From Paraglaciecola psychrophila 170 (GTDB lineage: Bacteria; Pseudomonadota; Gammaproteobacteria; Enterobacterales; Alteromonadaceae): 64,000 nt of DNA. Each line of letters opens with the position of its first letter. Within the stretch, counting starts at the first letter, position 1. Positions 29,712 to 38,875 of the stretch are shown one piece after another. Under the pieces are notes generated by a model. The model was not told the origin of the DNA. It did not search any database and worked only from the letters and a program-made list of their open reading frames with translations. The stretch covers positions 3,224,001 through 3,288,000 of the forward strand of contig NC_020514.1 in the NCBI RefSeq assembly GCF_000347635.1, read 5' to 3'. The position numbers and the translations under genes are program-made.

Positions 29712-30556
29712 ATCGAAATATGATAACAAATATTAATTAGCATTAATCCGAATTACTATTAGATAAACCCTATTGTATTAATGTTGTTTCTTAACCCATA
29801 TTTCATGCACAACTCATCTAGAATTAATTGTTTTGAGTAATTCAAATGTTTTGCTGTCCAATACTGTCATTCCTGATTTATGCGGTGCTCCTCCTCTAGT
29901 TAATCCTGTACCTATTCCTACTCTAATTTGACCCGAGTCAGTTCCCGAACCCAAATACCAACCATATTGATGGTCAAGCACATGCAAGAAAGAAAAGAGC
30001 CTTACTAGCGAATATTTTAATTGAAGGCGGAATATTGCTTCACCTCAAAAAACCATTACGGGTTTTACCAATTATTGAACGACACCAATAATATTAACTT
30101 CACGTTGGTGCCTCACTGTAGAAATTTAACTAACTCTATGCAAAAATATAAAACTTAACTCTGTTTGTAATAATTTCAAATAAATATTCACACTGATTTT
30201 TCTCAAAAACAGCCTGCAACCAAGTTTTTTCGTTGCGAAATTTTGATCAACCAACTGGTCATAGGTTGCAAGCAACATTAATGACGCCATAAATATTACT
30301 ACTGACATTTAATTTTGTTCTGCCCCTAATTTATTAATTGGCAATTGGTGATAGCATGCGTTTCAAAGTTTACGTGCTGCTCATAATCATCCAGCTAATA
30401 ATTGGGGATAAATAGCAAATACACGAATAGAAAAAATTTCTACATCAGGTCAATGCAGATACGTTTATGTTTTGCATACAGACAATTATCAGTTGCGGTG
30501 TGTGGTTTTTCCGCAGCTGCGCAGTATTTATAACGCCATTGGCGTGGAGTATTTTT
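29712..30556. other. Intergenic region with a possible gene fragment and a repeat copy
   Basis: 845 bases. It holds the open stretch at 29814-30044 (minus) and a copy of the motif TTTAATTTTGTTCTGCCCC at 30308-30326. Nothing else was recognised. The boundary to selO is a sharp rise in GC. Confidence 0.4.
29814..30044 (-). pseudogene. Possible C-terminal fragment of an unidentified gene
   Basis: Open for 76 codons with a protein-like end: HQYGWYLGSGTDSGQIRVG, then GTGLTRGG, then a SGMTVLDSKTFELLKTINSR-type tail before TGA. No start codon or upstream part is found. The composition looks like real protein rather than noise, but I do not recognise the family; it may be a decayed gene. Confidence 0.25.
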
Positions 30557-32317
30557 ATGACTAATCAACTGCCCAAGGTAACGTCTCCTTCAATCGTAAC
30601 CCTTGAGGATCTCGCAGAGTTGGCAGATTACTCACTGCAGGACACGCTTAATTGCGACCCTGATGCTAAAGAAAATGGGATCGATTACTTGCCGCGACAA
30701 GTTTTCACGGGTCATTATGTGCCCGTCAATCCCACTCCAATCGAAGATCCCGAGTATATAGCCCATAGCAAACATTTTTTTCGCGAACTAGGCTTCGCTG
30801 ACAGCATGGCAACATCAGCCGACTTTATAAGCATGTTTTCAGGTGATTTATCTCAGTTGCCAAAGCCGATGCGTAAACTCGGTTGGGCGACTGGGTACGC
30901 TCTTTCCATATATGGCAACGAATATGTACAGCAGTGTCCGTTCCAAACCGGCAACGGATATGGAGATGGTCGCGCCGTTTCAGTCCTTGAGGCCGTCATC
31001 CAAGACCAACGCTGGGAAATGCAGCTTAAAGGTGGCGGACGCACACCCTACTGCCGCGGCGCGGACGGTCGTGCTGTCTTGCGGTCGAGTATTCGAGAGT
31101 TTCTTGTTCAGGATCATATGCATTCGCTTGGCGTGCCCACATCACGGTCTTTGAGCTTGTATGTTTCTAAGTCGGAAAACGTTAAACGACCTTGGTACTC
31201 TGAGGGCTCGCGCTCCAAAGATCCCGACATGCTTATATCGGAACCGGTCGCCATATCGACCCGCGTTGCACCGTCTTTCATCCGAGTAGGTCAACTTGAG
31301 CTCTTTGGTCGTCGTGCCCGCAAAAATGAACACCCAAAAGCGATGCAGGAGTTAGAGAAAATCGTATTGCACGCGATCGAACGTGAGTATGCTGATGTCA
31401 TCGATAATCAACTATCCACCGCCGAAAAAGTGTTGATGTTGGCATGTGAGTTTCGCAGCCGCCTTACATCGCTTGTAGCAAACTGGATCCGCGTTGGGTT
31501 TTGTCAGGGCAATTTTAACAGCGACAATTGCTCAGTAGGTGGATTCACACTTGATTACGGTCCATTTGGTTTTTGCGATGTGTATGATCCACACTTCCAA
31601 TCATGGACTGGTGGTGGCCATCATTTTTCGTTTATGAACCAGCCGGTGGCAGCACAACAAAACTTCAAAAGCTTTTGCAACGCATTGCGGCCATTGCTGA
31701 CGTCGTACCAGGGCACTTTGCAACACGAACCTTCAAAAAAGAACTCGCTGCAACAAGACTATCTACAACAGCTTGATGAAATCCAAGATGGTTTTTCAAA
31801 CGTGATGCAAGCTCAAATGGAAAAGATGTGGGCCGGCAAACTTGGACTCAGCACTTTTAACAAGGCATTGTTTAGTGAGCTCGAATCTCTGATGGCGCAA
31901 ACGCCAGTAGATTACACTCTCTTTTTCCGCGAGCTCTCAATGCTGCCTGAGAACATTGCCCCTCTCAAAAAAAGCTTCTACAAGGACTCAGAAGACATGG
32001 ACCTACGTTGGTCAGAATGGCTTGCAAAATGGAAGTCGCTCATCGCCAGCGATAATGTTGCTGCGCCGCGCAGTGACGATGAAATCTCTAGGCAGATGAA
32101 ACTCGTCAATCCAAAATATATATTGAGAGAATGGTTTGTAGTGCCTGCGTATCAGCAAGCGACCGCTGGAAACTACGCGCTAGTAAGAGAGTTGCAGAAA
32201 ATCATGACGCAGCCATACGCCGAGCAGTCGAAGGAAATTGAGGATAAATACTACAGGCTAAAACCATTTGAGTTTTTTGAACTGGGTGGGACGTCGTATT
32301 ACAGTTGTTCATCGTAA
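30557..32317 (+). CDS. selO: Protein adenylyltransferase SelO (YdiU family)
   Basis: 586 residues from the ATG at 30557, chosen because GGAG lies seven bases upstream; a longer frame from 30467 adds a hydrophobic stretch unlike the family. Pseudokinase landmarks are clear: [59 protein letters not shown], and [20 protein letters not shown] with its metal-binding Asn/Asp. SelO proteins transfer AMP to protein Ser/Thr/Tyr in redox stress. The C-terminus is CSS, with Cys where many eukaryotic homologues have selenocysteine. Base composition is visibly more GC-rich than its neighbours, hinting at transfer. Confidence 0.92.
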   Translation: MTNQLPKVTSPSIVTLEDLAELADYSLQDTLNCDPDAKENGIDYLPRQVFTGHYVPVNPTPIEDPEYIAHSKHFFRELGFADSMATSADFISMFSGDLSQLPKPMRKLGWATGYALSIYGNEYVQQCPFQTGNGYGDGRAVSVLEAVIQDQRWEMQLKGGGRTPYCRGADGRAVLRSSIREFLVQDHMHSLGVPTSRSLSLYVSKSENVKRPWYSEGSRSKDPDMLISEPVAISTRVAPSFIRVGQLELFGRRARKNEHPKAMQELEKIVLHAIEREYADVIDNQLSTAEKVLMLACEFRSRLTSLVANWIRVGFCQGNFNSDNCSVGGFTLDYGPFGFCDVYDPHFQSWTGGGHHFSFMNQPVAAQQNFKSFCNALRPLLTSYQGTLQHEPSKKNSLQQDYLQQLDEIQDGFSNVMQAQMEKMWAGKLGLSTFNKALFSELESLMAQTPVDYTLFFRELSMLPENIAPLKKSFYKDSEDMDLRWSEWLAKWKSLIASDNVAAPRSDDEISRQMKLVNPKYILREWFVVPAYQQATAGNYALVRELQKIMTQPYAEQSKEIEDKYYRLKPFEFFELGGTSYYSCSS

Positions 32318-32513
32318 TTGTCGAACCCCCCCTCACAAGCAAGTCAATGTATGCGGCCTCCACCGCTGCTTACATTGCTGCCTTTCACGCCTAATAATCA
32401 GTCCTTATTAAACTGCGTAGTTAAGTAAAGTTAGCCTCTTTAAAATTTGAAAATGGTTAACTTATATCTAATTTATCCAATCCATCTAATCAATAAAGGT
32501 TAATGCACTAACT

Positions 32514-34418
32514 TCACGCTTGCGCTGTTGGTTTTACCAATCCATTGTTTTGCATAATTGCCCTAATTTCGTCGATACTTGCAGGATCATCGATAGTGGA
32601 AGGGATAACAAACTCTTGATTTTCTGCTATCTGGCGTAACAATTTACGCAGTATTTTCCCTGATCGGGTTTTGGGTAAACGCTCAACAATCAGTGTTTGC
32701 TTCAAACAGGCAACGGCACCTATTTCTTTTCGTACCATAGCAACTAACTCAGCTTGTAAGTCTGCCTCACTTATATTCACACCGTCTTTTAATAGGGTTA
32801 ATCCTACTGGCACTTGGCCTTTGATATTATCGTAAACACCGATAACGGTGCATTCTGCTACGGCGTCATGAGCAGCGATAACCTCTTCCATTTCACCTGT
32901 TGATAAGCGATGCCCTGCAACATTAATAACGTCGTCGGTTCGACCCATTACAAACAAATAGCCGTCTTCGTCGATATAGCCACCATCGCCTGAGCAATAA
33001 TATCCAGGATATTCGCTTAGGTAGCCCGAATCAAAGCGACCAAAATCGCCCCAAATGGTGCTAAGGCAACTAGGAGGTAAAGGTAATTTAATCGCAATAG
33101 CACCTTGCGAATTCGTTGGAAGAGGCAGTCCGTTTGCATCAAGTATCTGTACATTAAAACCAGGCACTGGTTTGGTCGCCGACCCCGGTTTTGTAGGTAA
33201 CCTTTCAATCCCAATTAAGTTTGCAGCAATGGCCCAACCTGTTTCTGTTTGCCACCAATGATCGATGACCGGCTTTCCGGTTATCTTCTTAGTCCATTCA
33301 TAGGTGGGAGGGTCTAGTCGCTCGCCTGCCATAAACACACTTTCTAAGCAGGATAAGTCGTACTTCGCCAGTAATTTAGCATCAGGATCTTCTTTTCGAA
33401 TAGCTCTAAATGCGGTGGGTGCAGCAAAAATAGCTTTGACTGCATACTCTTCAATCACTCGCCAAAATGCGCTGGCATCAGGGGTTTTTACTGGCTTACC
33501 TTCATACACTATAGTAGTGCACCCATGTAACAGTGGCGCATACACAATATAAGAATGCCCCACTACCCAACCAATATCTGACGCAGCCCAAAACACATCA
33601 CCCGGTTGCATGTTGTAAACTGCCGACATTGAGTATTTTAAGGCAACAGCATGCCCGCCATTATCACGAACAACCCCCTTAGGTTTGCCGGTTGTTCCTG
33701 AGGTATAGAGGATATAAAGCGGATCGGTTCCGCTTACGCTAACACAGTCGGCAAGTGGCGCTGAACCTTCGGCATCAGCCCAATCAATATCGCGGCCGTG
33801 TTGCATGTTCGCAATACACTGTTGACGTTGCAACAAGATAACCCGCGCCGGCTTATAAGCCGCAAGTTCAATTGCCTCATCAATCATAGGTTTGTATTCA
33901 ATAATACGGTTAACCTCGACCCCACATGATGCCGTTATCAATAGTTTCGGCTGCGCATCATCAATACGTACAGCAAGTTCGTGAGCAGAAAAGCCACCAA
34001 ACACCACCGAATGCACGGCACCAATACGAGCGGCCGCCAGCATCGCAATAACAGCTTCGCTAATCATAGGCATGTAAATGACCACTATGTCGCCCTTACC
34101 CACGCCGTTGGCTTGCAATAAGCCTGCAAAGCGTGATACTTTTTCAAGTAACTCGCGATAACTAAATTGCTTTTTTGTTGCGGTAACAGGTGAGTCATAA
34201 ATGAGTGCGACTTGCTCGCCACGCCCCTGAGCAACATGATGATCGAGGGCCATATAGCAGGTATTCATTTCGCCATCAGCAAACCATCGTTGAATACAAT
34301 TTTTATCAGTAGACAATATTTTTTCAGGCGCTTTAAACCAAGGCAATTGTTTGGCCTTGTCACCCCAAAATATTGCGGGTGAGTCAATTGAGGCTTGATA
34401 TTCTGTAGCGTAAGACAT
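32514..34418 (-). CDS. prpE: Propionyl-CoA synthetase
   Basis: 634 residues, acyl-CoA synthetase family. The AMP-binding P-loop is LYILYTSGTTGKPKGVVRD; later motifs are DHWWQTETGWAI and MGRTDDVINVAGHRLSTGEME, and the catalytic/acetylatable Lys lies in [18 protein letters not shown]. The N-terminus (ESPAIFW-like, ALIYDSPVTATKKQFSYREL) fits PrpE rather than Acs, and a separate Acs lies at 58426. It makes propionyl-CoA from propionate, CoA and ATP in the cytoplasm. No prpBCD genes are beside it. The divergent neighbour is an EamA transporter. Confidence 0.88.
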   Translation of the reverse strand: MSYATEYQASIDSPAIFWGDKAKQLPWFKAPEKILSTDKNCIQRWFADGEMNTCYMALDHHVAQGRGEQVALIYDSPVTATKKQFSYRELLEKVSRFAGLLQANGVGKGDIVVIYMPMISEAVIAMLAAARIGAVHSVVFGGFSAHELAVRIDDAQPKLLITASCGVEVNRIIEYKPMIDEAIELAAYKPARVILLQRQQCIANMQHGRDIDWADAEGSAPLADCVSVSGTDPLYILYTSGTTGKPKGVVRDNGGHAVALKYSMSAVYNMQPGDVFWAASDIGWVVGHSYIVYAPLLHGCTTIVYEGKPVKTPDASAFWRVIEEYAVKAIFAAPTAFRAIRKEDPDAKLLAKYDLSCLESVFMAGERLDPPTYEWTKKITGKPVIDHWWQTETGWAIAANLIGIERLPTKPGSATKPVPGFNVQILDANGLPLPTNSQGAIAIKLPLPPSCLSTIWGDFGRFDSGYLSEYPGYYCSGDGGYIDEDGYLFVMGRTDDVINVAGHRLSTGEMEEVIAAHDAVAECTVIGVYDNIKGQVPVGLTLLKDGVNISEADLQAELVAMVRKEIGAVACLKQTLIVERLPKTRSGKILRKLLRQIAENQEFVIPSTIDDPASIDEIRAIMQNNGLVKPTAQA

Positions 34419-34666
34419 AACGATAAACCTTCGTAAATTATTGAAAATAACGATTTAGCAAATTTCAGCTTGTGTGCATATTTGGGTGAAACACATAACC
34501 GTATACCTAAGTAAATGATTGTAGGTAACAATTTAGCAAACTGCGCCTTGTGTCCCGACTTTACTCAACAATACTGTAAAGATTTTATGAGTGATATGAG
34601 ACTTCAGTCCTATGTGACCGTATTTATTTGCATGGTAACATCACCCTATTCATATTTAATGAAGCA

Positions 34667-35566
34667 ATGCCCGTGCTTTCTACCTTAAAACCCTTCTATC
34701 CCCTTATTTTTTTGCTCGTCTGGAGCGCTGGTTATGCAATGGCAAAATTAGCGTTAGTTTATACCCAGCCTTTAAATTTACTCGCCTTTCGTTTTGTCGG
34801 GGCTTTTTTAGCGCTGACTCCTTTAGTTATTTTGTGGCGCTTTCCTATTCCTAACGTTCGAAAGTCTTACGCTCTCATTGGAACCGGCTTATTTTTACAC
34901 ATAGGACATTTTGGGAGCATTTATGTAGGAATGAAGCTAGGCGCAAGTGCCAGTATTATGGCGTTGTTTGCAGCTTCACAACCAGTACTGGTTATCATAG
35001 CAAGTGCGTTATTAGCGCGAAAGGTACCAGCCTGGAACATATGGGCTAGTTTGACTTTAGGACTGCTAGGTGCAGCACTGATTGTGGGGGTGAATATGCA
35101 AGGAAACGAAGGGTACTTACTAGGCGCAATCCTAGGGTTCACTGCAGTCGTTGCGTTATCCATTGGTCAGGTAATTGAAAAACAGCGCAAGATAGGTGTA
35201 CATCCCATTGTGGCCACGTGGGTACAATATGCGTTTGCATCGGTTATTTCTATTCCATTTGCATTGGCGTTTGAAGGACTTGTTTTTGAAAATGCTTTAC
35301 CTTTTTGGGGAGCCATCGCCTTTTTAGTCTTCGGCAATTCGATTGTAGGCATATTGTTAATGTTCACCATGGTTAGGCAAGGATCTATAGCGAAGGTGGC
35401 TTCGATTATGTTTATGGTACCTGGTGTGGGTGCGCTCATTGCTTGGGGTGTTGCAGATGAAATCCCCAAATTAATTGCCATTCCTGGGTTTATACTTGCG
35501 ATGTTAGGAGCGCTGTGGACCAATAGAATAGCGAATAAAGCGTTGCCAACAAATGCCTCACAGTGA
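34667..35566 (+). CDS. EamA/DMT family transporter
   Basis: About 299 residues from ATG 34667 (a longer frame starts at TTG 34628). Ten hydrophobic segments in two EamA repeats: the first begins PLIFLLVWSAGYAMAKLAL, the second near ILGFTAVVALSIGQVIEKQ. These drug/metabolite transporters export metabolites or drugs across the inner membrane; the substrate cannot be predicted. No terminator was seen between it and the following intergenic region. It is divergent from prpE. Confidence 0.85.
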   Translation: MPVLSTLKPFYPLIFLLVWSAGYAMAKLALVYTQPLNLLAFRFVGAFLALTPLVILWRFPIPNVRKSYALIGTGLFLHIGHFGSIYVGMKLGASASIMALFAASQPVLVIIASALLARKVPAWNIWASLTLGLLGAALIVGVNMQGNEGYLLGAILGFTAVVALSIGQVIEKQRKIGVHPIVATWVQYAFASVISIPFALAFEGLVFENALPFWGAIAFLVFGNSIVGILLMFTMVRQGSIAKVASIMFMVPGVGALIAWGVADEIPKLIAIPGFILAMLGALWTNRIANKALPTNASQ

Positions 35567-35726
35567 GATGAAATTTACGCACCTAATGCAAAGCGGTCAA
35601 ATACTTTGGTGTGACCTAATGCTTTATGTTTAACTTACCTTGCTTACCCAAGCAGTAAATTTGAGCGTATAAGTGAGTTAACTTAGCTAAAGGTATACTG
35701 TGCTAGCTTGATAAATATTAGCTTGT

Positions 35727-36401
35727 TTATAATAAATCCTTTAGCTTTGTAGCGCCTGTTTTTTGCTGTACCAGAAGTAATTCAGCAGTAGCAATCGCAT
35801 CGCTAAGTGCATTATGAGCAAAGTGATTCGGTAAATTATGTTTGTGCCGTAAAGCAGACAACCTCAATTCTTGAGGGTCGTAAGAAATGTCACTTCGATC
35901 AAGCTTACGTTTCGCCATCGCCAGGGTATCCAAGATCATCAAAGGGGGGGACACGCCATATAATTCTAGGCAAGCTTGCCTTAAAAATTGCTTCTCAATT
36001 CGGGCAAAATGTACCAACATCACCTTCCCTGCTAAGGCTTTTAATAACGCTTCGACGACAACCTGTAAAGATTTACCTTGAGACTTTTGTTGGTCAGTAA
36101 TGTGATGAATAATCACATTGTCTGCATCAAGGCGGTGTTCAGTGTTAATAATTTGATGGTAACAACTGCCTAGTTTAATTTGGCGTTTATCAATGCTGAC
36201 AAAACCAACGCTAAGCAGTTTGTCAGACATTGCATTTAACCCCGTTGTTTCAAAGTCTACAGACAGAATAGGTAGCTCGGATAAAGATGTTGCTTCGCTA
36301 GGAAACGGCACGGATAAAAAATCATGGAGCGCCCCACTAGGCACTTTTTTTAAAAGCCGTTTTCTGCGCGCTTCGTAACCGAATAGACTATTGAGAAACA
36401 A
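35727..36401 (-). CDS. DnaQ-like 3'-5' exonuclease (DEDDh family)
   Basis: 224 residues with one exonuclease domain (about 45-210). Exo I is SVDFETTGLNAMSD, Exo II region is VLVHFARIEKQFLRQ, Exo III is HNALSDAIATAELLL, giving the DEDDh set. Resembles the epsilon-like exonucleases encoded beside DUF294 proteins and sodium-solute symporters in Vibrio and Shewanella relatives. It follows the DUF294 gene by nine bases, so they form an operon. The substrate (DNA, RNA or nucleotides) is not evident. Confidence 0.88.
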   Translation of the reverse strand: MFLNSLFGYEARRKRLLKKVPSGALHDFLSVPFPSEATSLSELPILSVDFETTGLNAMSDKLLSVGFVSIDKRQIKLGSCYHQIINTEHRLDADNVIIHHITDQQKSQGKSLQVVVEALLKALAGKVMLVHFARIEKQFLRQACLELYGVSPPLMILDTLAMAKRKLDRSDISYDPQELRLSALRHKHNLPNHFAHNALSDAIATAELLLVQQKTGATKLKDLL

Positions 36402-36410
36402 GGTAACTCC

Positions 36411-38315
36411 CTAAAGAACAGCTGATTGACGATAATCTTGCATTGATTTAATGACTTTAAACGCATCTTTTAAATGCTCTCTTTCCAGCTTCGAAATTTG
36501 TTTAGGATCAATGTAACTATCAACGGAGAGTTTATTACGCAACAGTTTTCCTTGATGTTCAAGGCGCACAGAAGTCAGAAATGCATATGCATCTATCAAG
36601 TTTTCTGCTGAGGCTTTGGTCAATGATTTGCTGCCTGAACATTGCTGTAATCGCTCAATTGTATTGACGGCAGCCACACCTTCGCTTAAAGCATAAATAC
36701 GAGCTAAGTCCACAATTGGGGCAATGCCATTGTGTTTTAAATCTAGTGTGGCTTTGTGTTTACCGTCTTGAATTAGCACAAAATCTCTAAAAAACCCCAA
36801 AGGCGGCCGAGACCTTAAAGCGTTTGATGACATATGTGCAATAAACAAGGTACTGCTTTTGGTTTTTGCTAGCATCTGCTGACGCACGTTTTCAAGTAAG
36901 TTGACATCACCATGAATGGTACTTAAATCAAAAAACACGCTACTATTTAACAAGGCTTTCGGGCTAGGTTTATCAACCCAGGCATCAAAATATTGTTGCC
37001 ATTTGTTCTGTGTTTGACGCCATTTAATATTAGTAGCCATGATATCGCCAGGACAATAAATAAAGCCACATTTGGCTAAGCCGTCACTCACAAAAGTGGA
37101 TAAACGCATAAACCAGACATCATCTTCTGGTTTCATGCTGTCACAAATAATTAAGGCATTGTCTTGATCAGAGTGCGCAAGTTGTTCTTGCCTTGCTTGT
37201 GAACCCGCTGCTAACCAGGCATATGGAACCGGCGCGGGTCCTAAATCTTGTTCAGCCATTTCTATTAGGCGGATTGTAAATGCCATGGTGATCGCACTAA
37301 TGCTTTTGCCAATATGGTCAGCATTTGAACCAAGTTGGGTGAGCTTTACTTGTAGTTTATTTAACAACTTGCTGATGGTAATTAACTCGTCAAGCGTGCT
37401 GGCTTTGTGAATAATGCTGGTCATGTTAACGGCGTTATGTTCTTCGTTATTCACCAAATCAGTCACGCTTACCATGCCTGCAAGTTTGCCGAATTTGGTC
37501 ACCGGTAAATGATGGATATGTTTGCTGGTCATGGCAATTAATGCATCATATGCATTGCACTTAATATCAATGGTGACAATGTCCTTGGTCATTATATCGT
37601 TTACTGGATTAGACGTAGGCAAACCTAATGCAACACAACGTCGTCTAATGTCTTTATCGGTTATGATGCCTATCTGCATATCTTCGTTGTGCTCATGCGA
37701 CTCATTATCGTCAACCACCACTAGGCAAGAAAACCCCAGTTCGGTCATTTTGACGGCTGCGTCTTGTATAGAAGCGCTAGGTGATATGGTTGCGATGGGA
37801 TGATGATAAAAGTCTTCAACTGAGGTATGACTAATAGAAGACGATAAGATAGCGTCGTCACTTAGCTTGTTTTTTTTGCTATGCAGGCGTTGTTCAGAAG
37901 AATGCTCTAAAAACTCAATCACCTCTGGTGAATCAACTAGCAATGCTTTAAGAATTTTATAATCTAGGCTGTAGATTAAAGAGTCTTCATCCACAATGAC
38001 GGCGATACCCGTATTTAATTCACTTCTTTTTTGACAGAAAACACTGCAAATATCACCTTCAGCATATTTAGCGTTTAGTTCTTTATCTGCAGCTAAATAG
38101 CGCAACGCCCCTTTACGTAATATATACAATTGAGGTTGCACAGTATCATCAGGTGATAGGTGTTCATCCACCCTTAAATAACTAATGCTAATTTCTCTTA
38201 CTAGCTTATCAAGTAATGTGTCAGGTAATAAATCAAAGGGCGGAATACTGGCTACAAAAGCGCTGACTTCTGCTAGTTCATTGTCCATATCAAGACCTTT
38301 TGGTAGTTTTTTCAA
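36411..38315 (-). CDS. cNMP-binding/CBS-pair/DUF294 nucleotidyltransferase-like protein
   Basis: 634 residues in three parts: a cyclic-nucleotide-binding-like domain (about 15-135), two CBS domains (about 170-305; TISPSASIQDAAVKMTELG and IMTKDIVTIDIKCNAYDAL), and a DUF294 nucleotidyltransferase-like domain with its C-terminal partner (about 330-630; AGSQARQEQLAHSDQDNAL is the polymerase-beta-like motif). The family is regulatory, relatives resemble the GlnD nucleotidyltransferase region. It is divergent from the DUF4212/symporter operon, with a candidate regulatory motif between them at 38405. The genomic link to acetate-type symporters is common, its role there is unknown. Confidence 0.9.
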   Translation of the reverse strand: MKKLPKGLDMDNELAEVSAFVASIPPFDLLPDTLLDKLVREISISYLRVDEHLSPDDTVQPQLYILRKGALRYLAADKELNAKYAEGDICSVFCQKRSELNTGIAVIVDEDSLIYSLDYKILKALLVDSPEVIEFLEHSSEQRLHSKKNKLSDDAILSSSISHTSVEDFYHHPIATISPSASIQDAAVKMTELGFSCLVVVDDNESHEHNEDMQIGIITDKDIRRRCVALGLPTSNPVNDIMTKDIVTIDIKCNAYDALIAMTSKHIHHLPVTKFGKLAGMVSVTDLVNNEEHNAVNMTSIIHKASTLDELITISKLLNKLQVKLTQLGSNADHIGKSISAITMAFTIRLIEMAEQDLGPAPVPYAWLAAGSQARQEQLAHSDQDNALIICDSMKPEDDVWFMRLSTFVSDGLAKCGFIYCPGDIMATNIKWRQTQNKWQQYFDAWVDKPSPKALLNSSVFFDLSTIHGDVNLLENVRQQMLAKTKSSTLFIAHMSSNALRSRPPLGFFRDFVLIQDGKHKATLDLKHNGIAPIVDLARIYALSEGVAAVNTIERLQQCSGSKSLTKASAENLIDAYAFLTSVRLEHQGKLLRNKLSVDSYIDPKQISKLEREHLKDAFKVIKSMQDYRQSAVL

Positions 38316-38620
38316 AAAACTTCAAAACAAATTCAAGAGTATTTCTTAATTTTATACAGCTAATTTGGGACGACTTAAGCACTAAGTCAACGGGTAAATG
38401 CTCATATAAGACCAAGGTGGTATATCTGATAAAAAAAAAGCTTGCTAGTGTTGTAGACAGTCAAAGTTGTATATGAATTGTTATAAGTTATCTTCAAGTT
38501 TGTTACTGGAACACTTAACGGCATGTCTATATTCAAACTTTTTCTCGAAAAAAAAGAGTTATTACAACAAAACACAGTGTATGTAATAAATAAAATAGCA
38601 TGCAGTGCTTGGAGAATAAG
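38316..38620. other. Divergent promoter region, DUF294 and symporter operons
   Basis: 305 bases with the motif at 38405-38415 and AT-rich stretches. It must hold both promoters; no ORF. Confidence 0.45.
38405..38415 (-). promoter_or_regulatory. Candidate CrbR-type operator TTGGTCTTATA
   Basis: On the minus strand this reads TTGGTCTTATA, an 11-base exact match to 60433-60443 in the acs/porin intergenic region, and in both copies ATGAGC follows within a few bases. It lies about 205 bases before the symporter operon start. Binding by CrbR is inference. Confidence 0.4.
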
Positions 38621-38875
38621 ATGGAAAATAAAACAACATATTGGCAGGAGAACTTGCGCTTGATAGCAATATGCTTAGTCATTTGGTTTATCGTATCATT
38701 TGGCTTTGGCTTGTTATTAGTAGAACCACTAAACGAGTTTCGACTCGGTGGGTATAAGCTCGGATTCTGGTTTGCTCAGCAGGGTTCAATTTACACATTT
38801 GTTGGGTTAATTTTTTGGTATAGCCACAAAATGAACAAACTTGATAAAAAATACGAGTCTGAGGACGGATCATAA
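38621..38875 (+). CDS. DUF4212 small membrane subunit of a sodium-solute symporter
   Basis: 84 residues from the ATG at 38621 (GGAGAATAAG precedes it). Two membrane helices (about residues 14-36 and 48-70) with the motif SFGFGLLLVEPLNEFRLGGYKLGFWFAQQGS, characteristic of DUF4212. It is always beside a VC_2705-type solute:sodium symporter and probably assists it. Its TAA stop overlaps the ATG of the symporter by one base. Confidence 0.92.
   Translation: MENKTTYWQENLRLIAICLVIWFIVSFGFGLLLVEPLNEFRLGGYKLGFWFAQQGSIYTFVGLIFWYSHKMNKLDKKYESEDGS

Noticed and set aside
30467..30556. N-terminal hydrophobic extension of SelO
   Set aside because: The upstream start lacks a ribosome binding site and the stretch does not fit the family; ATG 30557 has GGAG at good spacing.
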